Positions 1 through 14,300 of a DNA stretch of 64,000 nt are shown here, in pieces. The DNA is from Cosmopolites sordidus. Taxonomy: Eukaryota; Arthropoda; Insecta; Coleoptera; Curculionidae. The position numbers were made by a program, and so were the translations under genes. The notes below the pieces were generated by a model that searched no databases, was not told the DNA's origin, and saw only the letters and a program-made list of their open reading frames with translations. Each line of letters begins with the position of its first letter. Position 1 is the stretch's first letter. Location of the stretch: positions 1-64,000 of the forward strand of contig JARFXV010000307.1 of the NCBI GenBank assembly GCA_031761425.1. The letters are read 5' to 3'.

Positions 1-804
1 GGATCAGGGGGCTTCAAACCAATGGCTAATCCATTTGAACATCATGAACAATTATCAAGTATTTCCTCCAATAATCCTTCCAAAACTAAATTAAATAAAG
101 TACCAACATCAACTGAAAAAATTATAGAAAAGAAAATACATAGAGAAACTACTTTCAATTTGTCTACAACAGCTTCACCACCTGTTAATGTTGTCAATCC
201 TCCGACCGTTTTACATCTCGCACCCACAACTCCATCCACTGTAACGAAGAAATCCTTAGAAACCATTGATAAGAAGATAAATATAATTGATGATTCAAAA
301 GAAGAAGAGCAAGTAACAACTAGCACAGAATCTGTTCAAGACACTACAATAATTCCAATTGAAAATACTACCGTTTTAAAAATAGACTCTACAACAATTA
401 TTGAAAAACCATCTACTTCATTCCTTAGTAAAGCTAGCCTTGTTGAATCTACACTAGTGCAAAAAGAACCGGCAAAGTCCATTCCCCAACCAGCTTTCTT
501 AATTCCCGGAGGACAGCAACCGGTGAAGAAAATGGCTACCATAACGAAGGTTCATTCGCCAATTACACCGTCTTTGAATGAACCCCTCATCGGAGTTCCA
601 GAAACACAAAATGTAACAATGGAAGCTACAAGTGTTACTGATGGTACAACGCCAAGCAGTGACATGTCCTGGTACTTCGCAACTTACAATAATACAAAAT
701 ATGAAACATATACGGGGGGAGGCTGTCATGTTAGAAGCCAGCGTGAAATAATTTTGTTTCTACTAGCTTATTTCATATTTGAGTATTCATATTTATTGTT
801 TTAG
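1..804 (+). CDS. 3' exon of a Thr/Ser-rich surface protein (partial)
   Basis: The frame is open from base 1 to a stop at 802-804, so this is a C-terminal exon or part of one; the Met at 22 is probably internal. The roughly 267 residues seen are low-complexity and rich in Thr, Ser, Pro and Val, typical of an O-glycosylated extracellular stalk. There is no cysteine or recognisable domain until the tail. The end reads TYTGGGCHVRSQRE followed by about 18 hydrophobic and aromatic residues and the stop. A small-residue GGG patch, a short polar spacer and a hydrophobic terminus fit a GPI-anchor signal; a C-terminal membrane anchor is the alternative. I do not recognise the gene. It is a host gene rather than a transposon judging by the intact frame and the polyadenylation signal downstream. 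It converges on Rpn8, about 6 kb away. Confidence 0.6.
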   Translation, partial: GSGGFKPMANPFEHHEQLSSISSNNPSKTKLNKVPTSTEKIIEKKIHRETTFNLSTTASPPVNVVNPPTVLHLAPTTPSTVTKKSLETIDKKINIIDDSKEEEQVTTSTESVQDTTIIPIENTTVLKIDSTTIIEKPSTSFLSKASLVESTLVQKEPAKSIPQPAFLIPGGQQPVKKMATITKVHSPITPSLNEPLIGVPETQNVTMEATSVTDGTTPSSDMSWYFATYNNTKYETYTGGGCHVRSQREIILFLLAYFIFEYSYLLF

Positions 805-895
805 AAGTTATATAATGTAGATAGAATGTTAGATTTATTGCATTACATGTTTTTTATACATATTTATTTTTGTATCTATATAAATTATAAGATAA

Positions 896-901
896 AATAA
901 A
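896..901 (+). terminator. polyadenylation signal of the 3' exon at 1-804
   Basis: AATAAA lies 92 bases after the stop, in AT-rich 3' UTR, and is the first canonical signal in the right position. Confidence 0.55.
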
Positions 902-1479
902 GTATATCGTTAAGTGGAATTTTATTGAGTTCAATATTGCACATATGTATCAAAATTATTATGTTATATTTGTTATTTTCTTTTTTTTTTTTACTGTTAT
1001 CTTTTAACGACCATAAATATTTAATGCGCTTTTGTAACGTCGGTGTTAAGGGTACCCATAGAAGTCGTCTGGTAGTGCTATGCGAGTTTTCCACACTCAC
1101 AATCCCACAATTGTCCAAAAGAAACGATGAAGAACTCGACACTCGTTTTTATTTGCAACCAGCATGTAACTCGTCAATGAATTTTCTTTGATGTGTCTGT
1201 AGACATGTTGAGTTAGCTTGGTATCCGCTATACACCATAGTGTTCTAGCTAAGGCTAGGTATTAGAGGCGCTAAATCGTCACAGTACACTGATATTTTGT
1301 GTGCTTAAATTTTGAAGAAAAGATTAGGAGAACCCCATTATCCAAAGTGTGGATAACTTCTATATTAGATATTTAATGCTTTACGAGTTTCGAAATCATA
1401 ACTATACTTTTAACACTGTTTATTAAAAACAAAATTCAATATATAACGATCTGCAGTGTACTTTTGTCCAGGTTAGACA

Positions 1480-2010
1480 GAGACTTTTCTTCAGCCAATT
1501 GTTACTTGAGATGAAAAGTGGATTCTACAGCAATTCTCTAAAAACTGTTATTGTCATTATGGTGGAATTTTCCAGGAATTATTCACTTTGAAGTTTTGAA
1601 TGCTAACAAAACCATAAGTGCTGATTATTGTGCTCAGCTTGATAGACTAAATATGACTTTAATTCAAAAACGTTCAATAATGATTAATCGAAAAGGTGTT
1701 ATTCTGTAGCATGACAATGCAAGATCTCATAGCGTCAGAATCACCCTAGAAAAAAATCAAAGAGTTAGGTTGAAAACTACTTCCTCACCCACCTTATTAT
1801 CTTGACGTTGCACCGTCAGATTGCCATCTTTTTATTTGCCAGGTTTATGAAATATTTTCTTCCTGGAATATAATAGAATGTCCTACTAACACATCTATGC
1901 AAACTGCACTCGAAGAATATTTTACTTCAAAATCACCCTCATTTTACCAAAAAGGAACAGAAAGTTTTCAGAGAGATAGGCAAGGATTGGTAATAACGAT
2001 AGAGATTATA
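1480..2010 (+). mobile_element. mariner transposase relic
   Basis: Broken reading frames match mariner (DD34D) transposase in order. T-stop-DEKWIL near 1509 is the first catalytic Asp block. WWNFPGIIHFEVLNANKTIS starts at 1560 and INRKGVIL-stop-HDNARSH near 1690-1735 is the second Asp block. YLDVAPSDCHLF near 1797 is the third Asp block, followed by a degenerate C-terminus. In-frame stops and frameshifts make it dead. The N-terminal DNA-binding part is missing or unrecognisable. Confidence 0.8.
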
Positions 2011-2199
2011 TTGTAGAATAAAACTGTATAAACTATTAAAATAAAATTCTGTACGGTATTCAAAAACGACCTTACTTATCGGTATCATACAATAGACATT
2101 ACTTACGGATGCCATTCCAATTTTATTTAAAATAAACATTTAGTTTTTAAATAAACATTTATTTTTTAAATAAACATAATTTGATGCTATGGGTCGAAG

Positions 2200-2375
2200 T
2201 GATCTATAAGGCAACAATCCATGTTTTTAGATATGTTCGGAAAGGCTTCCGCGGTCGGTAATATTAGACTTACTAGGTTCTCGGGTAGAACTGCGTTTTA
2301 GAACGCGTTTAGTTTTGTAAAATCTCGACGTTTCGGCTTCCACTTTGAAGCCATTATCAAGAGAATCTAGTTGAT
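2200..2375 (-). mobile_element. PLE-type terminal repeat scrap with hammerhead-like motif
   Basis: On the minus strand a TTGATAA core (2361-2355) is followed by T, a perfect six-base hairpin (GGCTTC / GAAGCC), GAAACGTC, and GAGA that pairs with TCTC just before the core. This is the layout of a hammerhead ribozyme with very short stem III, as found in Penelope-like terminal repeats. C3 and G8 of the canonical core are replaced by T and A. No coding sequence is attached. Confidence 0.45.
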
Positions 2376-2379
2376 TTAC

Positions 2380-3150
2380 TCCGAAGCCCCAATCTACCTA
2401 CTCCCCAGAATTCACAACTAGAAAGGGAAAGTTCCTGAAGTACCCATTTTGTTTGTTGATTTTTGCCTAAAGGGATTGTAAAGTGTATATATTTTTCATT
2501 AACATAACTATAACATAAAATGTAGCATCTGTCATTTGACAAATTTGTCATGTGACAAAATTGTTTGATTTGTGAATTATTACAATACATTGTAATATTG
2601 TGTCGCATCTCATAGTAGCTAACAGAAAATCTTAGCAGAGGCTAAACTCTTCAGATTTCTCAATCACATTCTAAACTCATACAGGATTTCAACGTTTGCT
2701 TTACAATATTTTAGATTACGATTTCATCGTAAATAACTGCTGTAATAATTGCATCGCTGCTGTTATGGTCTTTAAATGATTTGTTCATTATTATTTTCGC
2801 AAATTCGCCAAGTGAACTTAATTTCATCCTTCTGTGTATTTGCTGGTTTCCTATAAATTAAAAATCGTTCAGGGCTTGCCATACATACAAACCTGTTGTC
2901 TATACTTCAGTGTTTGTATAAAATCTGTTATCATAATAACAGGTTACGAAACCATATATTAGAATGTTCATTATCAGCTAACTATGTAAGTGTACTATTT
3001 AGGGAGAATCTGCAAAGTAAAGGTTCTTATTATGATTCCGTCATATATAATTTTACTAATAATTCGGCAGCCGTTGTCATCTAGGTTGCCTCAATTAAAA
3101 CTCCCAATTTATGTTTCTTGTTCATTCTGAATCAGGGATTTTTAGTTGTT
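2380..3150. other. AT-rich intergenic DNA, nothing recognised
   Basis: No open frame, exon-like segment or known repeat family could be supported here. Short open frames do not match anything I know. Confidence 0.5.
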
Positions 3151-3178
3151 AGTCCACTCAATATTTTCATCAAGTTGA

Positions 3179-3296
<118 letters not shown>

Positions 3297-3349
3297 GTTC
3301 ACGATAGACGTCACCACGGCCGTTCATTGAGAGACGACGACGAGGTTAG

Positions 3350-4999
<1,650 letters not shown>

Positions 5000-5000
5000 A

Positions 5001-5720
5001 ATGATTAAAAAATTGTGAACTGGGTCCGTGGAGAAAAGTATTAAAAAGCTAAGGAAGTTCACCCGTGCTCCACGTTGTGCTTTGCCATTCCTTCATCCGC
5101 CATCCAAAGCGCCTTCCAAGTTTCTGGCCTTAAGCCGTCATCAGTTGGGCTCAAGCTGGACACCTGAAAAGCGGATGAAGGAACGACTAAAGCCATGACC
5201 ATTTAAATTGGCCATGTCGAATGGAGGCTGCAATCACATGCAGCCACGCCATCCTGCGGTAAACGGTCGCAGCAGTCAGACTGTGCGAAACCATTCGTGA
5301 CCCGTCTAACCTCGGGTAAGTACCAGGCATGATTAAAAAATTGTGAATAGGGCCCGTGGAGAAAAGTATTAAAAAGCTAAGGAAGTTCACCCGTCCTACA
5401 AGTTGTGTTTTGCCATTCCTTCATTCGCCATCTAAAGCGCTAGCAAGCATCTCCCAAGACCGGTTTCTGGCCTTAAGCCGTCATCAGTTGGGCTCAAGCT
5501 GGACACCTGAAAAGCGGATGAAGGAACGACTAAAGTCATGACCATTTAAATTGGCCATGTCGAATGGAGCCACGCCATCCTACGGTAAACGGTCGCAGCA
5601 GCTAGACTGTGCGAAACCGTTCGTGATCCGTCTAACCTCGGGTAAGTACCTGCCATGATTAAAAAATGGTAGACTGGGCCCGTGGAGATATGTTTAAAAA
5701 GCTAAGGAAGTTCACCCGTG
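5001..5720. repeat. tandem repeat, about 327-bp unit, 2.2 copies
   Basis: The block beginning ATGATTAAAAAATTGTGAA starts at 5001 and 5329 (328 bases apart) and, as ATGATTAAAAAATGG, again at 5655 (326 bases later), with a truncated third copy. Units are about 90-95% identical, with small indels such as loss of a 15-base stretch in unit 2. Each unit holds an inverted pair, ATTCCTTCAT(C/T)CGC and GCGGATGAAGGAA, about 100 bases apart. No protein or RNA match is recognised; it may be satellite-like or transposon 5' monomers. Confidence 0.85.
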
Positions 5721-5971
5721 CTCATGTTTCATGATAGAAGTTTTTTGTAAAATTTTTTTGTTTCATGTTTCATGATAAAATTCGCATTTTTAATTTTTTC
5801 ATTATTTTGGTCTATACACAAAATTATTACAAGTTTATTTGTTTAATTTGATAATTAGTGTGTCATGGTGAGTAAAAACTTGACACATTGTCAATAGTGC
5901 TATGTATTCAAATATTTCAGTAAAATAACTTTACACACACTTACAAAGGAATAATTATTTTATTATTATTG

Positions 5972-6454
<483 letters not shown>

Positions 6455-6459
<5 letters not shown>

Positions 6460-6890
6460 ATTAAGGAATACTACATTTTACTACAAATATATACTCAAAA
6501 AAATATTCCTTACACACTCAATTTAGAATTTTATTACTTTCAAAATATTTATTTAATTTAATAAAATTAAACTACTTTACTTTAAATTAAATTTGTAAAC
6601 TATTGCAAAAACTTGCATATTATATCAAGAAATTAAAAGTGAAAATGTAAGATACCCAACATAGGTCTAGTCTAGTCAGTGCCCTAGCTCTGCGTCTCTT
6701 CTTGCCTCATGACATTTCACACGAGGCCTTGAATGCCTCTCATTCAACAACACATACATCTAGCCTTTCAACTTATGCATACATCTTGACAACCAAAAGT
6801 TGAACTGTGAACATACATACTGGTTTTCATACAAACTTTACTTTTTAAAATATGCAGATTCAGAATAAAATAAAGCATATCATTATAATG
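6455..6890. other. AT-rich spacer downstream of Rpn8
   Basis: No gene, repeat or transposon match recognised between the TA tract and the Rpn8 polyadenylation signal. Confidence 0.5.
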
Positions 6891-6891
6891 T

Positions 6892-6897
6892 TTTATT
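6892..6897 (-). terminator. polyadenylation signal of Rpn8
   Basis: TTTATT on the plus strand reads AATAAA on the minus strand, 78 bases after the Rpn8 stop codon. Confidence 0.6.
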
Positions 6898-6974
6898 GAT
6901 TTTTTTGTTATTACAAAAAAAAACTATCAATAATATTAGTTCATGAAGTTTAATAAATATATAATTAAAATATT

Positions 6975-8016
6975 TTATTTCTTTTTATCATCTTTTTTAC
7001 TGTCCTTATCCTTTTCCTTTTCTTTTTCCTTGTCTTTATTTTCCTTTTCTTTTTTGTCATCTTTCTTACCTTCTTCTGCATCTCTATTTGTTAATTTATT
7101 GTTAATAAGGTTATGTAATGCTACTATCGAACGAACTAATGCTGCCAAATATACTACCAACATTTGGTCATTGTTTTTAACATAGAATGATTTATTAAAT
7201 TGTACTTGATTTATGTCTGGTAAGAGATTAAATATATCTTGCAATTGATATATTACTTGATGGTTAATAGGAAGTTTTTCTTCACTAACTTGAATTAAAT
7301 AATCACGAATATCTCTCAATTGAGAATGCAAACCCTTTAAACCGAGAAGCTGATTTGTTATTCTTTGTGACAAGGTGCCCACTGTAGTATCTTTAATATC
7401 CCTTAATAAATGTTCCACACCTACTTCTTCAGCTTCTTCTGCACCTATTTCACTTGGTACATGTTCAAATGTTTTTGAAGTAGGGGATCCATCATCGTGA
7501 ACTTCTTCTACTGCTTGATAAGCTTCTGTAGGGAGACCTAAATCTTTTGGTTTAGCATCAATTATAACCAAAACAGAATTGGGACAATATCTTCTGACGA
7601 GCTCATTAATGGCAATATCGTTCTGATTTAACTTTGGTCCAGTATGGTACCAACCAACAACCCTTTCTCTAGCATTAACTTTTTTGAACATTCCATACAT
7701 ATTTTCTAGGTAATCATGATCCAAAAACCATACAGATTTGTCCTTTTCATCTTCATCAAATGGAACTAAAATTCATTTTACAGTATTTTTGATTACCCTT
7801 CAAATAAAGTTAACATTATAGTGATAAAGAATTGTTCTAACCTGCAAAACTATTTGAGACATCCAAAACACCCTTAGCCCTCCAGCAGCCTAATAAAACA
7901 CCAACCACACGTTTCTGATTGCCGATTTTGCCCATACGATTAAAATGATCCACCACACTTAATAAAACTAAGGGGTGAACCACCACTTTGCTAGTTGTAA
8001 CTTCTTGACTCGGCAT
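6975..8016 (-). CDS. Rpn8: 26S proteasome non-ATPase subunit 7 (Rpn8/Mov34), complete, two exons
   Basis: Rpn8 is a scaffold subunit of the 19S lid. It pairs its MPN domain with Rpn11, the lid deubiquitinase, in cytosolic and nuclear 26S proteasomes. Exon 1 is 8016-7842 and exon 2 is 7765-6975, joined within codon 59 across a 76-base GT/AG intron. The product is 321 residues, close to animal PSMD7. It starts MPSQEV; an in-frame upstream Met at 8037 exists but the MPSQEV start is the conserved one. The MPN domain (about residues 9-145) contains HFNRMGKIGNQKRVVGVLLG and GWYHTGPKL and, as usual for Rpn8, lacks the zinc-binding JAMM set, so it is non-catalytic. The helical C-terminal half carries HLLRDIKDTTVG and NDQMLVVYLAALVRSI. 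The last 35 residues are almost only K, D and E, as in other insect Rpn8. It lies head to head with NDUFAF6. Confidence 0.97.
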
Positions 8017-8328
8017 TTCTCTTTCATTAAACAGCAAACAGTAACGATGATAAATAAAATTTTGACAATTTAGACAAGTGTCTCACATACCAACCTAAAT
8101 GTTTGTAGTTTTCATATACTTTACTCAATTCATTTACAAAACCTATGAGTAATATCCAACAAAACTCTAAAAATATCGTATTTTATTTTAAATTATAAGA
8201 AATGGGAAATAAGTACATTTAATTGGTCTATATAAAATTATCATTGACATATCGACAAAAAATCTCGGTTATTAATAAACGCGAAAGGGTTTTATTTTGT
8301 TAAATAAACTAACCGCTTTTTCAGAGAA
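8017..8328. promoter_or_regulatory. bidirectional promoter interval, Rpn8 / NDUFAF6
   Basis: Only 312 bases separate the start codons of two divergent housekeeping genes, so both transcripts must start within it. The interval is very AT-rich. I see no convincing TATA/Inr pair, and several TATAAA-like words occur by composition, so core elements are not assigned. Confidence 0.6.
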
Positions 8329-11300
8329 ATGAGTTATTTATATAAAAATTATTTAATTTTGCATAAACCGGTAAAATATAAAACTATTTGCAGATTAAAA
8401 ACCTCGCAATCATCGTCACAATATTGTCTTGACCAAATAAGGTAAATAATATATAGTGTTATTACATAGTTTTACCGTAATTTCTGATTGTAGAAAATAT
8501 GATTATGAAAATTTTATTTGTACACTTCTTTTAAAAACGGTCCCACGATCTGTGGCTTTAGCTGTACGAAGCTTCAATGTAGAAGTTTCAAGGGTTGCTG
8601 AGCAGGTGTCACAGGAAACAATTGGTTTAATGAGACTAAAGTTTTGGGAAGAGGCTGTTGATAAATGTTATTCAGAAAATATAAAAGATGTCCCAAAACA
8701 TCCTGTAGCTATTGAATTATATAAGGTATGCACCTTTATATTATTAAGTCTACTTCCAATTATTGTTAGAAGGGTAAAACCAAACCAAGTAGATTATCTG
8801 TTAAATGTTGAATTGTAATTTTTTTTGTTAACAAAATTAAACTAATTATATTCTATAACTGCTGTTTGTAGGTCTTTTAACATTATGGTCTATGATTTTC
8901 ATCAATTTCTCAGTTTTAATTTTTTTGCCCTTATTGGCTCTCTACTTTTTTTTAAGGCTTATATCATTTAATTTTAATATTATATAATTGAGTATTATTT
9001 CTAGGTGACACTAAAACACATGTTACATTAATTTTGAAGCATCATTTGTTCTCCCTAACACAATTTCTCTTTATTTTAAAAATTCTCATTAATTCTGCTT
9101 TATTCCCTCTTATTTAATATCCACTAACAACTGTTGCTCTTAATCTTATGACTGTGATACATAAATGAAAATTTATCTTTCAGCCTAATTATTCTGCCCA
9201 TTATATCTGCTTTAAACTTGCCCCACTTTGCTCATCTTTGTCTCCTTCCTTGGTAATATTCATTCCCAATTATTTGTATACTTGTCTTTTGATGAAACAG
9301 TTTAACAATCATTGACATCACTAAAATAATAAGGCAATTTTAGGCATATTGGTCATTGGGTGTCGAATTTTATTTGGTATCAGTAAGAGTTGTAATAAAA
9401 TGATGATTATGTAAACAAGTAAAAGAAAAACTTAATATTAATAAAAAAATTAAATGTTTGAATATTCCAAACTTTTGAACATTTGTGTATGTCCTGTACT
9501 TATACGTCGTCAGGAATACGTCTGAAATATAAAACTATCGACACGTTTCCGCTATTTCATCCTAGTTTATAACCCTTGCCCATTTTTACCTTCTGGTGGC
9601 AGAAATGCTTGATATTTCAGCTGTCCCTCTCTAGTAATAACTTGAAACTTGACTTGAAAAATCGCCAGAGACTTGTCTGATTTAGTGGCCCACCATTCTA
9701 TGTGGAACCCAACGAAATGAGCTCGTTAATTTTTGATTGATTGTGTCGTCGGAATCGATTCCAGTCGGCAATCGATTCATGCAATAAGACTCCGTTCCTC
9801 GTGGTGCAAAACGTATAACGTAACACTTTGAAAAAAGCATCGGAAGATTTAGCTTCACCTGGTCTTTCACAGAGTTTCTCTCCTTGAAAGTCTGGGCCAA
9901 AATGTAACATTCTGTACGCGAAGACTTTTCGAACACGGCAATTCTCCAATCTTTTTTCTAGAGTCCTACGAAATAACTCATAGGTTTCCGGTGATTTTGA
10001 TCTCTTTCGGGCTCCATCACGGGTAAACCACTTTCCATAAGTCGGAACGCTATCGAAGAGGTGTTGCCCCTTCGTTATATCGCACGGAACTCTACATAAC
10101 AATCCATATCACTTCTGTCCAACTTTGCGAAACTATTTGAAGTAGCTCTATATATCTAACCTTTTGTTTGTAATGCGATTTATTTTTATCAAGGGGTTCT
10201 CGGGATGTAAAACTGGCTGAGCTAGTGCGATCTTCGGCAGCCAGACAATATTTTCGGATCTCCTAATCATGGTCCTTCTTAGGACCAAACGATAAAAAAT
10301 CTCGAGTTCACCATTTGAACGCCGAAGGACTTAGCAGAGCATCACTTAGGAGTGATTACATTTCTAAGTTCTTGCTGGACCAAAATATTGACATGGCCAT
10401 TATCCAGGAAACTCATATAGAAAGTGAATACCAACAACGCCGCCGAGGCAAAATTAAAGGTTTCGACCTGTTTGGAGCCACCTACCACCATTCATATCGA
10501 GGTGCAATCTATGTTCACAAAGATATTGAAAACGTTGTATTATTACATTCTGCAGCAAGCTCAAATGTCCACCAAGTAGTTACAAAAATAGCTGACACTA
10601 CCGTCGTCAATATCTATAAACCACTCCAAACATCCTGGCATGACAACGTGTTATATGTCTACCCACACCCTGCAATATACGCAGGCGACTTCACTAGCCA
10701 CAACACTGTTTGGAAATTCCGTGCAACTGATGGAAATGGTGATCGCCTTGCCAACTGCGCAGACTCCCACGGCCTTCACTTGATCTTTGACGCCAAAGAA
10801 CGTAGTTCTTTCAGGTCGGCTACGTGGAACACTGAGATAAACCCAAACCACTGCTTTGTCTCAGAGGATACCAAAAAACGCTCTATCCCAATATCAAGGA
10901 AAGTCTTAGATGACTTCCCACACAGTCAACACTGCCCAGTAGTTCTCGAAACTGGAATTAAAATCCTGATAATTCATTCTTAACCAGGCCTAGGTGGAAT
11001 TTTGAGAAGGCCCAATGGGATAAAGTTGATGTGCAGTTAGACAAGGTCGTCAGATGGATCCCTCCTCAGAGCAGCAATTATGCCAGATTTGTAAAAGCCG
11101 TTATAACAATAGCAAAAAGTATATACCCCGTGGTTTTTTGGAGGGCATACGTTCCAGGATGGAACAAACAGATGAAGAACAGTGGAGACTCTAAGATAGC
11201 TGACGAGCTCCTTAATCTGGATACAGAGTGCCGCAAAAAATAGGAAAAAACGACAGGTAACAGGGACTTCAAAATATCTAGCAGAAAGCCTGGAGCCTCC

Positions 11301-14300
11301 TGAGGAAACTAGGTAGCTCTAACCCACCTGCTCATGGCCCACCGAAAGTATTGGCGGATCAAATCGCTGCACGAGCTATAGCTTTCTCTAAAGCCACGAG
11401 TAGCAAACAACAGAATGCAGGCATTAAGAAACAACTGACAATCCGCCGACAAACAACTGCAGTCCACCCTGATTACTCCAAACTATTCACCGCGGAAGAA
11501 GTAGATAAAGCACTGGTAGACGCCAAATCTGGTAAGGCTCTTGGTTTCGATGCAATTCACTCCGAATTCCTCAAAAACTGCGGAAAACACACAATAATGT
11601 GGTTAGGTAAATTCAACTCCGACATCCTACTAACAGGACATATCCCAGTGAAACTTAAGAAATCCAAAATAATCGCAGTCCCGAAACCAAACAAACCCAT
11701 GACCTTGCCTGAGAGGTATCGCCCGAGATTGTTACTAAACCGACTGGGCCCACTGATACTAGAACATACTCCTCTTGAACAGGCTGGATTCAGGCCCCAT
11801 CGCAGCTGTGTGGACCAGGTACTCAGCTTAACAATGCATATTGAGGAAGGGTTTCAAGAACGGCTGAAGACTGCTGTAGTGTATGTTGACTTGACTGTCT
11901 GTATGTATGACACGGTCTGGAGAGAAGGTCTTTTATACAAATTCCTCAGCGTGATACCATGCAGCCGGGTAACAACTTTAATAAAAAACGTGCTCTGCGA
12001 CAGTCCTTTCCAAGTTATAACAGGAAAGAGCAAGAGCAAAATGATACACCTTAATAACGGAGCAAGGATCGGTACTCGCACCTGTTTTGTTTAATCTATA
12101 TTTCAGACATGCCACACACAACGTCAATAAAATTTGGGTATGCTGACGACCTAGCTCTTGCTATCCGCAGTAAACCATATTATCAGAAGACTCTACCTCA
12201 ATAACAAACAAGCACGCCTGGAGCCCCAAGTATACTTCAATAACATCCCGCTACGTTACAGTCCATATCCAAAATACCTAGGAGAAACAATGGATTGAAC
12301 ACTTTCGTACAGAAAACATCTGGAGAATATCACAGCTAAAATAAACACCTTAAATAATATAATGCACAAACGTTGTGGCACCATGTGGGGCGCAAACGCA
12401 TATACCCTTAAAACATCAGTTCTTACCCTGGTCTACTCGGTTGCTGAATGCTGCGCCCCAGTCTGGCTAAACGGACTAAACGAGCCAATGAGAATAATCA
12501 ATGGCTGTTTAAGAAGCACAACTCTAGCTTGGCTCCCCACTCTGAGTAATATTGCTCCTCCCGCTATCCGCAGACCGGAAAAGCTAGTCAAGGAATACAA
12601 TAAAATACTATCAAATTCCCACCTTTCAATACCCAATGACTTACCTGTTGTCGGCCTGCGGAGACAGAAGTCTAGTTCCCCCCTCTGTTGTTAGCAGAAC
12701 AACTCCTCGGAAAAAAATTCAACCCTATTGCTAAATGGAGGAAATTCTGGAATATTTTGAGACCGAGACAGGCGGCTCATGTCATCGACCCTACAGCACC
12801 CCTACCAGGAATGGAGCTTCCCCGCCACGAGTGAAAGACACTTAACAGAATAAGAACGTCCCACAGCATATGCCGTTACTCTTTCTACAAATGGGGACTG
12901 ACTGGATCGCTAGCTTGTGACTGTGGAGAACAGCATATGGTGGTGAAATTAATGATTTCTTTCAAGCTACACACTTCGCGTTGGAATGGATCAATGGCCT
13001 CGATTTTAAAATTTAATGCACTTATTGTGATGTCTTACCTCATGTTGAACTGTTTTTTATATATTTTTATCCTTTTGTTTTTTTTTATATTTTATATATT
13101 TTTAGAGTCTAATATATTTTATATATTTTTAGAGTCTATTTTATATATGTTTATAGTTTATTTTATAATTTATAACTTTGTGTTTTACAATTTAATCTGT
13201 TTATGTGCTATATTTTAATGTATATACCTGATTCAAATCCATGTGAGCCATACGCTAAATAAATAAATATCAACATAACCATGTAAGTGTTTGTGGGTTA
13301 GAGGCGCATCAGCAACTAGGCTATTTAGCGACTGGACCTACAGCTTAACGTGGGTTCCGAACCACGGTCATCAGCTTCCGACAAACCCAGGCCAGCACCC
13401 CCCCGGGGTATAAACCCTTGGTTATGTGCCTACCCATAAGTCTATCAGGAAACCTACCGACTGGCGAGTGACCAACGTAGAACACTTCTCAGAAGGCATC
13501 CGGCCTTACCCAGCCTTTAACTGGCGTGACTGAGGGGTAATTCGTAGTCGGATTTTACACTCTTGCCTAGAAACAATCACAAACATTTAGGAAAGATAAA
13601 CGGACAGAAGAAAGAAAAATAACCATCCGAGCGCTGGAATCGAACCAGCTATCACTCCAGCGCGGATTCGGCAAAGCAGGCACTCTTACCGCCGCACCAA
13701 CGCGACCGGCTAACCATGTAACTGGAATATTATTTCTTTTTGCCATTATTTCCAATTTATTTCTTTTCACTACTATTTCCAATTTAATTCTTTTAACCCA
13801 ATTCATTTTTGATCATGTTGATAAAAAAAGAAATGTAACAGAATTTGCAACTTAAAATTTTGCAAAGGACTTTGACTAATTTGATCACTTGGTTTCAGTG
13901 AAAAAGTTTGCCCAACTTGGTATCAGTAATTCATCTCTGGCACTAGTGAGATGATATTTAATTCAGAGGGTACAATCCGTTTCGTATAAAGGCTTTAAGT
14001 CTGCACAATATATCGCCTGATAATATATCGTGTGATGTTACACAAGGATCAAATCTTGGTCTTCTGTTGTTTCGTTCATTTCAATTTTGTAAAGTTTTCT
14101 CACATACAAACATATAATTGGAAGTAGCACTTTATTTCTAAACATAAGACTTAAAAGTAGAAATTGTCTTTAAAAATGAATATTTTAGGCTATATCAAAA
14201 GTCGACTTGAGCAAACGATATTTAAAGAATTTGATTTCAGCCAGAAAGCAGTACATGAGTACACATGGATTTAAGACTTTTACCGAATTAGAAGGGTATG

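Noticed and set aside
42..729. Antisense open frames under the first exon (42-326, 336-542, 499-729 minus)
   Set aside because: They are shadows of the Thr-rich plus-strand frame, with no independent support.
7025..7185. Plus-strand Phe/Ser-rich frame overlapping the Rpn8 C-terminus
   Set aside because: It is the complement of the Lys/Asp/Glu-rich tail of Rpn8.
9488..9540. CTGACGA near GAAACGTGTC on the minus strand in NDUFAF6 intron 2, resembling a permuted hammerhead
   Set aside because: The order is reversed for the usual form and the stem I that would be needed has only two pairs. Probably chance.
13600..13716. Functional tRNA gene on the minus strand
   Set aside because: The B box is perfect but the cloverleaf is incomplete, no terminator follows, and a SINE-like tail of more than 300 bases is attached.
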